Assembly (NCBI GenBank): GCA_026389745.1
Contig: JAPLHG010000092.1
Coordinates: forward strand, 1 to 18,863
Direction of reading: 5' to 3'
Source: Chloroflexota bacterium
Lineage (GTDB): Bacteria > Chloroflexota > Dehalococcoidia > Dehalococcoidales > Fen-1064
DNA: 18,863 bases
Shown: positions 1-6,549 of the stretch, piece by piece
Layout of the letters: each line of letters begins with the position of its first letter
Position numbering within the stretch: position 1 is the stretch's first letter
Program-made: the position numbers and the translations under genes
Notes under the pieces: generated by a model
Told to the model about the DNA's origin: nothing
Databases searched by the model: none
The model's input: the letters and a program-made list of their open reading frames with translations, nothing else

Positions 1-21
1 AATCCGGCCCCTTCCGCCCAT

Positions 22-64
22 CTGGATTCCCGCCTGAAGAGTCTCTGACCCACACGGAAATGAC
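22..64. repeat. Degenerate dispersed repeat, CTGGATTCCCG type
   Basis: The stretch begins CTGGATTCCCG and ends CGGAAATGAC. It resembles the better preserved hairpin element at 13022-13049, where the halves are CTGGATTCCCG and CGGGAATGAC. Here the second arm is eroded and the loop longer, so it is read as a decayed copy. It lies just past the 3' end of msrA. No convincing intrinsic terminator for msrA is visible in the first 76 bases. Confidence 0.35.
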
Positions 65-76
65 GTCATGAGAAGC

Positions 77-616
77 CTACCTCTTCAGCTTATTCTCCCA
101 CTTCTTGCGGAATTTGGCGACTTTGGGGACAACCACAATCTGACAATAAGCCTGCTGTGGGTTACGCGCAAAATAGTCGCGGTGGTACTCCTCGGCGCTG
201 TAAAACTTCGTAAACGGTTTGACCTCAGTGACAAGAGGCGCATCCCAGATATGAGCTTCATTAATTTCTTTAATAACCTGCCCGGCGATGACTTTCTGTG
301 CATCATTATGGTAAAAAATCGCCGAACGGTACTGTGTACCAACGTCATTTCCCTGCTTGTTTTGAGTAGTCGGGTCGTGAATAGTAAAGAAAATCTCCAG
401 AATTTCGCGGTAGGAAATCACGTCCGGGAAGAATGTGATATCGATGGCTTCCGCATGCCCGGTTTTATCACTGCAAACCTCTTTATAGGTAGGATTTATC
501 TTCGTACCACCTGTATATCCGGAGAGCACTCTCTGGACACCCTCTACTTCCTTGAAAACGGCTTCCAGACACCAGAAGCATCCGCCGGCAAGGGTAGCAA
601 CTTCTTCTTTAGCCAT
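77..616 (-). CDS. msrA: Peptide-methionine (S)-S-oxide reductase MsrA
   Basis: MsrA reduces the S epimer of methionine sulfoxide, free or in proteins, in the cytoplasm with thioredoxin-type electron donors. The 179-residue protein has the family signature GCFWC at residues 12-16, with Cys13 as the expected nucleophile. It also has the usual GYTGG segment near residue 34 and a Cys near residue 158 in the C-terminal tail that may take part in recycling. Length is typical of a single-domain MsrA. The ATG is preceded by AGGAGG with 6-base spacing, and this ribosome site overlaps the msrB stop (TAGGAGG). That implies translational coupling with msrB only 10 bases upstream. The pair gives repair of both sulfoxide epimers. 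Confidence 0.97.
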   Translation of the reverse strand: MAKEEVATLAGGCFWCLEAVFKEVEGVQRVLSGYTGGTKINPTYKEVCSDKTGHAEAIDITFFPDVISYREILEIFFTIHDPTTQNKQGNDVGTQYRSAIFYHNDAQKVIAGQVIKEINEAHIWDAPLVTEVKPFTKFYSAEEYHRDYFARNPQQAYCQIVVVPKVAKFRKKWENKLKR

Positions 617-626
617 TGTTTACCTC

Positions 627-1067
627 CTATTCCTTGATGAATTTCAGGGCAGCAGCATTGATGCAATAGCGTTTGTAAGTGGGCGGCGGTCCATCAGTGA
701 AGACATGCCCCAGATGGGCATCACACCGTGCACAAATCACTTCTGTACGGTGTCTCCCAAAGCTATTATCAGCCCGCAAACGAATATTTAAATCTGAAAC
801 AGGTTCGTAGTAGCTTGGCCAGCCTGTACCGGAGTGAAATTTCACCTCATTGGCAAATAAATCCGTACCACAACGGATACACTGGAATACACCCCGCTCT
901 TTAATCTCATCAAAAGTGCAGGTAAACGGCCGCTCTGTACCTTTTTCCGTGGTGACCTGATATTGTTCAAGAGTGAGCAATATCTTCCATTCCGCATTAG
1001 TCTTGCGGACTTTTTCTACGGAAATGATTCCATTTTGTCGGTAATCGAAAATCTGGATGTGTTCCAT
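627..1067 (-). CDS. msrB: Peptide-methionine (R)-S-oxide reductase MsrB
   Basis: MsrB reduces the R epimer of methionine sulfoxide and complements MsrA. The 146-residue protein carries two zinc-binding pairs, CIRC (Cys63/Cys66) and CARC (Cys112/Cys115). It also has the substrate-pocket segment FHSGTGWPS near residue 77, the HLGHVF segment near 118, and catalytic Cys135 in RYCIN. Cys50, in the RPFTC segment where many homologues have Gly, could act as a resolving cysteine; this is inference. About 25 residues precede the point where compact homologues begin. The start is supported by GGAG seven bases before the ATG. msrA follows at a 10-base gap. The 63 bases between greA and msrB have no clear promoter, so transcription may continue from the upstream genes. 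Confidence 0.96.
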   Translation of the reverse strand: MEHIQIFDYRQNGIISVEKVRKTNAEWKILLTLEQYQVTTEKGTERPFTCTFDEIKERGVFQCIRCGTDLFANEVKFHSGTGWPSYYEPVSDLNIRLRADNSFGRHRTEVICARCDAHLGHVFTDGPPPTYKRYCINAAALKFIKE

Positions 1068-1130
1068 TCCGAAACTCCTGAGTCAATTTAGATATTGCTT
1101 CGATTTCAAAGAACCTACTACTATATAAGA

Positions 1131-1961
1131 CTAGTGTTCAATCCCTTTGAGTTGAAAACGCAGTTTGCCTGCCGGCACAGTTACTTCTATCGCGGCTCCT
1201 ACGGATTTACCAACCGCCGACTTGCCAACCGGTGAACCAATAGAAATCTTGCCTTTGGCAGGGTCAACTTCCCTGGGACCGACCAGTGTGTACCGTAGTT
1301 CTTTTCCGGAAGCTAAATCCAGCAAAACTATCGTATCACCAATAGCAACTGTATGTGTCGTCTTGCGGTTCTCATCGATAATGACGGCTGAGGCAACCAT
1401 CTCCTCAAGCTCCATGATTTTACCTTCAATAAGGCTTTTTTGCTCCCGAGCGGCATGATATGGCGCATTTTCCTTAAAATCCTTGTCCGCCGCCGCTCGT
1501 TTAATATCTTCAATGACTATCAGCCGCTTTTCCTTCAGGGTTTTTAATTCAACTTCGATTTGATTAAAAGCCTCTTGGCTCATATAGCTAGGCTCTTTCT
1601 TCTGGTCTTTCTTTTTTACAAAACCTGCTCTGGATCTACCGGTTTTCCCTCTCTTGATAACTCTGATACTGACCGATAGATTTTCCTGACACCAATGTTG
1701 TTTATAGGCATAGGCTAAAAACCCCCGAACCAGTTCCAGTTTTCGCACACAATCCGCATCTGTCTGAGATAACCGTTCGGCATAATTACCCACCGCAGAA
1801 CCCTCCAACCCGACAAAAGACTTCTCTCGACCGCCATACCAGCGAATAAAATTATTAATTTCCTGTTGTGCGGCATTCTTTTTCTCATCAGGTAAAATAG
1901 CCAGATACCGACCAGCCACCTCACTCATACTCAGATTCTCGCTAGCATTGCCAGTAACCAT
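1131..1961 (-). CDS. greA: GreA-type transcript cleavage factor with integrase-like N-terminal extension
   Basis: Residues from about 126 to 276 are a complete GreA. The coiled-coil domain carries the tip motif DFKENAPYHAARE, with acidic Asp161 and Glu164 corresponding to the E. coli GreA tip residues. A linker follows, then a C-terminal FKBP-like domain ending with the SPVGK...VGAAIEV segment. GreA binds the secondary channel of RNA polymerase and stimulates cleavage of backtracked RNA. The first 105 or so residues are extra. They are helical and resemble the SAM-like core-binding domain at the N terminus of tyrosine recombinases (FIRWYGGREKSF, RKLELVRGFLAYAYKQHW). A lysine-rich linker (about residues 104-122) joins the two. 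The ATG at 1961 has an AAGGGG just upstream. The flavoprotein gene ends 25 bases before it. E. coli GreA is about 158 residues, so this is a real enlargement in one open frame. Confidence 0.9.
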   Translation of the reverse strand: MVTGNASENLSMSEVAGRYLAILPDEKKNAAQQEINNFIRWYGGREKSFVGLEGSAVGNYAERLSQTDADCVRKLELVRGFLAYAYKQHWCQENLSVSIRVIKRGKTGRSRAGFVKKKDQKKEPSYMSQEAFNQIEVELKTLKEKRLIVIEDIKRAAADKDFKENAPYHAAREQKSLIEGKIMELEEMVASAVIIDENRKTTHTVAIGDTIVLLDLASGKELRYTLVGPREVDPAKGKISIGSPVGKSAVGKSVGAAIEVTVPAGKLRFQLKGIEH

Positions 1962-1986
1962 CGCACCCCTTTCACAAACCTAAACT

Positions 1987-3207
1987 TTATCGTTTCTTTT
2001 TCTGAACAGGCCGCCCTCTGAAATTGAACGGCTTCTTAATGGAACTGGCTGCTCTGGCAAAAAGTTTCTGTCCCATCACTCTCGCAATGATACCAGCATG
2101 CCAGTCAAATGATAATTCCTTTGCCTGACGCAACTCATCAATCATCCCTCTGGACTCGAGCAGTCGAAAGAAGCGGTCAACCTGCCGGTCACCGAGCATC
2201 TCATATACTTTTCTTGCCCAGTAGCCCGTCGTTAACTCACGACCCAGCTTTCTCCGCCAGGTGCGTTCATAACCAGCCAAACCGCTAGCGGAGAGGTTAT
2301 CAGTCTCTAGAGCACGGTGCAAAGTATTCACCGCAATATCAGCACACATCAAACCGAAATAAATACCACCGCCCGTAATTGGTTTGACCTGTCCGGCGGC
2401 GGTTCCAACCACCAATAAACTATCGTCGTGAGTGTGTGGTAATGGTTTCAGGGGCACCCCGCCGTAAGTCAGTTTGACATCAGCCGAACTGAGCTTGCCC
2501 TCAGCAGACAATGAGGCGAGCAACTTCCTAAGATAAGCTGGGGGATTATATCGTGATAAGAGCCCAACCAGAGCTTTTCCCGGTAAAGTAGGCACCAACC
2601 AGGCAAAAAATGCCGGTGCTATCTCATTACCAAAATAAACCTCAATTTCATCAATGTTTTTTGTCTCCACCTCTGTCTGAGCACCCATCACAAAGTCGCC
2701 AACGCCACCTAAATCGAGTTCCCCGAGCAGATGTGAACCAAAGCCGGTAGTAACCACTACCACCCTGCTCTGCAGGGTTATCATTTCTCCCCGTTGAGAC
2801 GCTATAATCTTTGTCTTATTCTGCCCACGTTCAATGCCTCTCACATCGCTACTAAAAAGATACTCGGCGCCCACCTTCTGTGCCCTTTCCGCCCATGCTT
2901 GATTGAAAGCACTACGATTAAGGACTGCTACCTGCGGTACATCACGCCAAATTTGTATGGGTTTCCCAGAAGGAAGAAATAATTTGGCACTGTTTACCCA
3001 ACGGTAAATCACATTCTCAGGAATAGAAAATTCGTCAACACATTCCCAGCTAACGAGACCGGTACAACAAACAGCACCCTTGAGGCTTTCCTTACGTTCT
3101 ACGACACCGACACTGTGTCCCATGCCAGCCAGTTTGTAAGCAATCTGGCTACCTGCGGGTCCGGCGCCAATGATGATTACATCGTAAGAATCAGTCTTGC
3201 CAGTCAT
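1987..3207 (-). CDS. Geranylgeranyl reductase family FAD-dependent oxidoreductase
   Basis: This 406-residue flavoprotein belongs to the geranylgeranyl reductase family, which saturates isoprenoid chains of lipids, quinones or tetrapyrrole tails. The N terminus has a Rossmann FAD motif GAGPAG (residues 14-19). A Cys-rich CCTGLVS segment near residue 47 follows, and PAFFAWLVP near residue 200 matches the family's PxxYxWxFP-like substrate motif. The second FAD-contacting region (VGTAAGQVKP followed by TGGGI) lies around residue 270. The C-terminal third is helical and basic. The exact substrate cannot be read from sequence: menaquinone side chains or membrane lipids are both possible. The start ATG has no strong ribosome binding site. 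The stop is 25 bases before greA, suggesting co-transcription. Confidence 0.85.
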   Translation of the reverse strand: MTGKTDSYDVIIIGAGPAGSQIAYKLAGMGHSVGVVERKESLKGAVCCTGLVSWECVDEFSIPENVIYRWVNSAKLFLPSGKPIQIWRDVPQVAVLNRSAFNQAWAERAQKVGAEYLFSSDVRGIERGQNKTKIIASQRGEMITLQSRVVVVTTGFGSHLLGELDLGGVGDFVMGAQTEVETKNIDEIEVYFGNEIAPAFFAWLVPTLPGKALVGLLSRYNPPAYLRKLLASLSAEGKLSSADVKLTYGGVPLKPLPHTHDDSLLVVGTAAGQVKPITGGGIYFGLMCADIAVNTLHRALETDNLSASGLAGYERTWRRKLGRELTTGYWARKVYEMLGDRQVDRFFRLLESRGMIDELRQAKELSFDWHAGIIARVMGQKLFARAASSIKKPFNFRGRPVQKKKR

Positions 3208-3268
3208 AATAATCTGAAATACAACCCCAAATATTAGCTTAACACGAATTGTCTATTTAGGCGAGGAC

Positions 3269-3295
3269 GAGATTCTTCACTTCGTTCAGAATGAC
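3269..3295 (-). repeat. Dispersed GTCATTCTGA-type repeat
   Basis: On the minus strand this reads GTCATTCTGAACGAAGTGAA followed by GAATCTC. Related copies occur at 5751-5780 (plus), 16876-16912 (plus) and 13113-13150 (minus). It sits in the 105-base gap between thiC and the flavoprotein gene. No coding potential or U-tract terminator is visible here. Confidence 0.6.
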
Positions 3296-3312
3296 GGAAC
3301 GCATTGTCATTC

Positions 3313-4608
3313 CTAGCACCTCTGCGCTGAAATATTCAGGTATTCACCAACAAGCCGCATGGCACAGAAATCGCCACACATACTGCAAGCCTCACCACCA
3401 GAGGTGTGTTTAAGGTGAACTTCTCTGGAGTATTCCGGCGTCAGCGATAGTTTCATTTGCGTCTCCCAATCCAATCGCTTGCGTGCCTGAGCCATTTGTC
3501 TATCCCATTCGGCAGCATCTTTCACACCCTTGGCAATATCAGCAGCATGAGCGGCAATACGGAAGGCAATAACACCCTGACGCACATCCTCAACATCAGG
3601 TAAAGAGAGGTGCTCCGATGGGGTGACATAGCACAAGAAATCTGCACCAGCCGCGGCGGCAATAGCACCACCGATTGCACCGGTAATATGATCATAACCG
3701 ACACCGATATCGGTAACCAGTGGTCCCAACACATAAAAAGGTGCGCCCTTACAGATAGCTTTCTGTAGCTTTACATTAGCTTCAATCTGATTCAGCGGCA
3801 CATGACCGGGACCTTCTACCATCACCTGCACACCGGCCTTCCAGGCACGCTCCACCAGTTCACCGAGAACCAGTAATTCTTCAACCTGAGCATGGTCAGT
3901 AGCATCCGCCAGACAACCGGGACGCATGCCGTCACCCAGACTCAGGGTAACATCATACTGGCGGGCAATCTCCAACAGGCGGTCGTAATAATCATAGAGC
4001 GGGTTTTCTTGTCCATTATGTAAAATCCAGCCAATCATAAAAGCGCCGCCGCGGGAAACAACATCCGTTACCCTGCCCTGCTCTTTAAGTCGGGCAATGG
4101 CAGAGCGCGTGACACCGCAGTGCACAGTAATGAAATCGACACCATCGCGGGCATGCTCTTCAATCACTGAGAAAATGTCATCCACACTCATCTTGACAAT
4201 CGCGCCGTATTCCTCGATTGCTCGAATGCCCGCCTGATAAATTGGCACCGTGCCGATGGGAACAGGACTGGCTTTAATCATAGCTCGGCGAATGGCGGCG
4301 ATATCACCGCCGGTGGACAGGTCCATCACAGTATCAGCGCCGCAGTCAATCGCCACTCCAAGCTTCTCCAGTTCGGTTTCAGTATTGCCATAATCCGAAG
4401 ACGTGCCAAAGTTGGCATTGACCTTGGTGCGCAAGCCCTTGCCGATACCGAAGGGTATGAGGTTTTTATGATTGATATTGGCGGGGATGACAATATTCCC
4501 TTCCGCAATACCACGACGTATGAATTCGGCATCAAGCTTTTCCTGTTCTGCCACTATCTGCATTTGCGGAGAAATGATGCCATTTCTCGCCAGTCCCAGT
4601 TGTGTCAT
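3313..4608 (-). CDS. thiC: Phosphomethylpyrimidine synthase ThiC (short type)
   Basis: ThiC is a radical SAM enzyme that converts aminoimidazole ribotide to HMP phosphate, the pyrimidine half of thiamine. The 431-residue protein is the short form, lacking the N-terminal domain that makes E. coli ThiC about 630 residues. Family segments are plain: the MDLSTGGD region, [37 protein letters not shown] and [14 protein letters not shown]. The iron-sulfur motif near the C terminus reads CSMCGDFC (Cys408, Cys411, Cys415), spacing CX2CX3C rather than the CX2CX4C of well-studied enzymes. The ATG at 4608 is chosen over an in-frame TTG at 4620 because GGAG lies at a good distance before it. The TTG would overlap the terminator tail. 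The upstream TPP riboswitch confirms the role and the regulation. Confidence 0.97.
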   Translation of the reverse strand: MTQLGLARNGIISPQMQIVAEQEKLDAEFIRRGIAEGNIVIPANINHKNLIPFGIGKGLRTKVNANFGTSSDYGNTETELEKLGVAIDCGADTVMDLSTGGDIAAIRRAMIKASPVPIGTVPIYQAGIRAIEEYGAIVKMSVDDIFSVIEEHARDGVDFITVHCGVTRSAIARLKEQGRVTDVVSRGGAFMIGWILHNGQENPLYDYYDRLLEIARQYDVTLSLGDGMRPGCLADATDHAQVEELLVLGELVERAWKAGVQVMVEGPGHVPLNQIEANVKLQKAICKGAPFYVLGPLVTDIGVGYDHITGAIGGAIAAAAGADFLCYVTPSEHLSLPDVEDVRQGVIAFRIAAHAADIAKGVKDAAEWDRQMAQARKRLDWETQMKLSLTPEYSREVHLKHTSGGEACSMCGDFCAMRLVGEYLNISAQRC

Positions 4609-4618
4609 CGTGTTCTCC

Positions 4619-4665
4619 AAAAAAAATAAACCAAGGCTGCGGTCTTACCGATTGTTCCTTGGTTT
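4619..4665 (-). terminator. Riboswitch expression-platform intrinsic terminator of thiC
   Basis: On the minus strand AAACCAAGG (4665-4657) pairs perfectly with CCTTGGTTT (4636-4628), with a small CGGT/ACCG hairpin inside the loop. A run of T (ATTTTTTTT, 4627-4619) follows directly. The hairpin lies between the TPP aptamer and the thiC start, the normal place for a TPP-controlled transcription terminator. The U-tract abuts the GGAG ribosome site of thiC, so the folded hairpin may also limit translation; the latter is inference. Confidence 0.88.
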
Positions 4666-4672
4666 CTCTGCA

Positions 4673-4755
4673 CCGCATCCCTACGCTCGCATTACCGAGT
4701 TCAGGTTCTAAGGGTCGTTCCTATAGGAACTCTCAGCCTTCAGCACCCCTAGCGG
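4673..4755 (-). promoter_or_regulatory. TPP (THI-box) riboswitch aptamer
   Basis: Read on the minus strand, all hallmark THI-box blocks appear in order. P1 is CCGC...GCGG (4755-4752 with 4676-4673), then come GGGGTGC, the pyrimidine-sensing GGCTGAGA, a short P3 arm made of the perfect hairpin GTTCC-TATA-GGAAC (4717-4730), then ACCCTT, GAACCTGA and CGGTAATGCGAGCGTAGGGA. Family knowledge: TPP binding stabilises P1 and usually represses expression of thiamine genes. The intrinsic terminator immediately downstream and thiC next in line fit transcriptional attenuation by TPP. Confidence 0.97.
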
Positions 4756-4780
4756 ATAATTACCATATTCAATTTTTAGT

Positions 4781-4798
4781 CTACAAATTATATTGTAG
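4781..4798 (-). promoter_or_regulatory. Probable thiC promoter -10 inside a palindrome
   Basis: A perfect TATAAT occurs on the minus strand at 4792-4787, about 30 bases before the riboswitch, which would put the transcript start near 4780. It is embedded in CTACAAATTATATTGTAG, an inverted repeat with 6-base arms. The -35 region at optimal spacing is weak (TTTCTG-like). The palindrome could be an operator or chance; no regulator is identified. Confidence 0.55.
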
Positions 4799-4849
4799 CT
4801 GAATTAAAGCAGAAAAGCAAATTTCAGGCGTGAGCGATGACATAACAAC

Positions 4850-4866
4850 ACACAGCGACCCATCCC
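4850..4866. repeat. Dispersed CGACCCA-type repeat, copy 1
   Basis: The segment ACACAGCGACCCATCCC closely matches ACACAACGACCCACTCCC at 17893-17910 and, more weakly, the segment at 11754-11767. All three lie in non-coding DNA and run into pyrimidine-rich or hairpin-forming sequence. Function unknown. Confidence 0.45.
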
Positions 4867-4894
4867 TTAATCAGGGAAGGGGAATTTTATTGAT

Positions 4895-4919
4895 AAGAGT
4901 CCCTCTAAGAAGGACTCTT
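4895..4919. repeat. Hairpin element AAGAGTCC...GGACTCTT
   Basis: AAGAGTCC (4895-4902) and GGACTCTT (4912-4919) form a perfect 8-bp stem upstream of rsmG. The sequence is strikingly like the yqeY terminator at 17045-17070, sharing the 11-mer GAAGGACTCTT. It lacks a T run on either strand, so it is called a stem-loop repeat rather than a terminator. It could be a decayed terminator between the divergent thiC and rsmG units. Confidence 0.5.
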
Positions 4920-4952
4920 CAAAACCCCATACAAAGAAAAACTCTGTCATCC

Positions 4953-4961
4953 TGCTATAAT
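4953..4961 (+). promoter_or_regulatory. Extended -10 promoter of rsmG
   Basis: TGCTATAAT is a perfect extended -10 element (TGN plus TATAAT). No good -35 hexamer lies 16-18 bases upstream, which is tolerable for extended -10 promoters. The expected transcript start is near 4968, only a few bases before the rsmG start codon. The mRNA would therefore have almost no leader. Confidence 0.6.
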
Positions 4962-4976
4962 GTATTTGTGGCAATA

Positions 4977-5696
4977 ATGGAAAAACTGAGAGCCGGGGCA
5001 GAAAAACTGGGTTTACGTCTGGGCGAGAAAGAGCTTGCTCTCTTCCAGACCTACTACGAAGAAATAATCGACTGGAACCAGCGGATGAACCTGACCGCCA
5101 TCACGGATTACGAAAAGGTACAAATCAACCATTTTCTGGACTCTCTGACCGTGGTTTCTGTCTGGAAACCACCAGCCAATAACCCCAATCCCAAAGTGAT
5201 TGATATCGGCGCGGGCGCTGGTGTACCGGGTATTCCCTTAAAGATTGTCTTCCCTGAGATACAATTGGCTTTGCTGGATTCTACTACTAAGAAAACCGCC
5301 TTTTTGAACCATCTGAAACAAAAACTGGGACTGGATGATATTGAGGTTGTTACAGGGCGGGCGGAAGAAATCGCTCACCAGAGTCAATACAGAGAGCGGT
5401 TCGATTTAGTACTTGCCAGAGCGGTAGCGCCGATGACAACACTGGTGGAATTGACTCTCCCCTTCTGCAAAGTCGGGGGCAAGCTGGTGGCTCACAAAAA
5501 AGGCGAGCTAGAGCCGGAAATAACTGACGCTAAAAGAGCCATCTCTATACTGGGGGGCAAGTTAGAAGAAGTAAAGCCAATCAATCTTACGGAATTCCCT
5601 GACCGACGTTATCTGGTGGTGATTGATAAGATAGCCTCGACTCCAAGGCAATACTCGCGCCGTTCGGGTATGCCGGTAAAGAATCCGCTTGGATAG
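4977..5696 (+). CDS. rsmG: 16S rRNA (guanine527-N7)-methyltransferase RsmG (GidB)
   Basis: RsmG methylates N7 of G527 in 16S rRNA using SAM; loss in other bacteria gives low-level streptomycin resistance. The 239-residue protein has the N-terminal helical cap (FQTYYEEIIDWNQRMNLTAI, residues 23-42). The Rossmann SAM motif is VIDIGAGAGVPGIPLKI (74-90), and LLDSTTKKTAFL (99-110), RFDLVLARAVA (141-151) and HKKG (173-176) follow. The tail PRQYSRRSGMPVKNPL has the PRR.G.P.K.PL form of the family. The ATG at 4977 places the start where homologues begin. An in-frame GTG at 4968 would coincide with the predicted transcript start. Neither has a Shine-Dalgarno sequence. The frame stays open upstream to 4830, but that part is unlike the family and lies before the promoter. 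Confidence 0.95.
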   Translation: MEKLRAGAEKLGLRLGEKELALFQTYYEEIIDWNQRMNLTAITDYEKVQINHFLDSLTVVSVWKPPANNPNPKVIDIGAGAGVPGIPLKIVFPEIQLALLDSTTKKTAFLNHLKQKLGLDDIEVVTGRAEEIAHQSQYRERFDLVLARAVAPMTTLVELTLPFCKVGGKLVAHKKGELEPEITDAKRAISILGGKLEEVKPINLTEFPDRRYLVVIDKIASTPRQYSRRSGMPVKNPLG

Positions 5697-5751
5697 GAAA
5701 TGACAATATGCGGATTGGATTCCTGACTATGCCAGGAACGATACCTTGCCT

Positions 5752-5840
5752 TGTCATACTGAGCGTAGCGAAGTATCTCGTTACCACCAATAACGAGATC
5801 CATTCGTCACAAGGGTAATTCATGACTCCTCAGAATGACA
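5752..5840. repeat. Imperfect palindromic element (MITE-like hairpin)
   Basis: The ends TGTCATACTGAG (5752-5763) and CTCAGAATGACA (5829-5840) are inverted repeats matching at 11 of 12 positions. Inside, ATCTCGTTA (5775-5783) and TAACGAGAT (5791-5799) form a perfect 9-bp stem around a 7-base loop. The left half is a copy of the dispersed GTCATTCTGAG repeat, so the element looks like two copies facing each other. It lies in the 271-base gap between rsmG and pdxS. A weaker hairpin, TTCCTG/CAGGAA, lies at 5720-5738. No gene is seen in the gap. Confidence 0.6.
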
Positions 5841-5918
5841 GAACAACAAAATGTAAACGTAATCAATGAGCAGAGAAGTAGGGTTGCCAATTACACGCAA
5901 ACAGTAGTAGAATAGCTT

Positions 5919-5924
5919 TATAAT
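5919..5924 (+). promoter_or_regulatory. Candidate -10 box of the pdxS operon
   Basis: A perfect TATAAT lies 43 bases before the pdxS start. The -35 region at normal spacing is poor; TTACAC at 5891-5896 is too far away. This is the best promoter candidate in the gap and would give a leader of about 36 bases containing the strong GAGGAGG ribosome site at 5956-5962. Confidence 0.4.
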
Positions 5925-5967
5925 CCGGATTTGGATATACCATTTCCTGAGTGGTGAGGAGGTTGTT

Positions 5968-6534
5968 ATGGAAACCGGCACATGGAGAGTAAAGGCAGGT
6001 CTCGCCCAGATGCTGAAGGGCGGGGTTATTATGGATGTTGTCACAGCGGAACATGCCAAGATTGCCGAGGCGGCGGGTGCCTGTGCCGTGATGGCTTTGG
6101 AAAGAGTCCCGGCAGATATTCGTAAAGCCGGTGGCGTGGCACGTATGTCCAACCCGACCGTGATTGAAGCCATTATGAATTCAGTCTCCATCCCAGTGAT
6201 GGCGAAGTGCCGCATCGGGCACTTTGTCGAGGCGCAGGTGCTGGAAGTTATGGGAATCGATTACATCGATGAGTCAGAGGTTCTGACCCCGGCAGATGAA
6301 GCTCATCACATCTGGAAGCACGATTTCAAAGTCCCATTTGTCTGTGGCTGTCGCGATCTCGGTGAAGCTCTGCGGCGTATTGGCGAAGGTGCGGCAATGA
6401 TTCGCACCAAAGGTGAAGCTGGCACCGGCAACATCGTAGAAGCCGTCCGACACATGCGCGCCGTTCAGGACGAAATCCGCAAACTGGTGAATATGCCCGA
6501 AGACGAACTGATGGCTGAGGCAAAAGCGAACTAA
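5968..6534 (+). CDS. pdxS: PLP synthase lyase subunit PdxS, N-terminal portion (split or frameshifted gene)
   Basis: PdxS condenses ribose 5-phosphate, glyceraldehyde 3-phosphate and PdxT-supplied ammonia into pyridoxal 5'-phosphate. This 188-residue frame is the first two thirds of the (beta/alpha)8 barrel. It includes Asp23 (GGVIMDV), Lys80 ([11 protein letters not shown]) and Lys148 ([10 protein letters not shown]), which match B. subtilis Asp24, Lys81 and Lys149. It starts at an ATG with a strong GAGGAGG. After [12 protein letters not shown] it ends abruptly in Ala-Asn-stop instead of continuing to ELQAPFELV, the expected next residues. That continuation is found in the next frame, whose ATG overlaps this TAA (TAATG). 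The two frames joined directly at the shared ELMAEAK would give 293 residues, a normal PdxS length. The break could be a real split, a frameshift site or an artefact. Confidence 0.92.
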   Translation: METGTWRVKAGLAQMLKGGVIMDVVTAEHAKIAEAAGACAVMALERVPADIRKAGGVARMSNPTVIEAIMNSVSIPVMAKCRIGHFVEAQVLEVMGIDYIDESEVLTPADEAHHIWKHDFKVPFVCGCRDLGEALRRIGEGAAMIRTKGEAGTGNIVEAVRHMRAVQDEIRKLVNMPEDELMAEAKAN

Positions 6535-6549
6535 TGGCAGAAGCAAAAG
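6505..6549 (+). repeat. Diverged tandem duplication that breaks pdxS
   Basis: Bases 6505-6526 and 6528-6549 are 22-base copies offset by 23 bases, identical at 19 positions. Read in their own frames both encode ELMAEAK, and the three differences (CTG/CTA, GCT/GCA, GAG/GAA) are all third-position synonymous. The offset is not a multiple of three, so it moves the reading frame by -1 and creates the TAATG overlap. The AAAA at 6522-6525 is the only obvious slip site in the short window (6519-6531) where a -1 shift would join the frames. Confidence 0.9.

Noticed and set aside
4830..4976. In-frame upstream extension of rsmG
   Set aside because: The added 49 residues are unlike the family and would lie before the predicted promoter and over a stem-loop repeat. 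There is no ribosome site at 4830.
5968..6534. First pdxS frame as a complete stand-alone protein
   Set aside because: It ends within the barrel before the phosphate-binding loops that all PdxS proteins have, so it cannot be a whole enzyme by itself.
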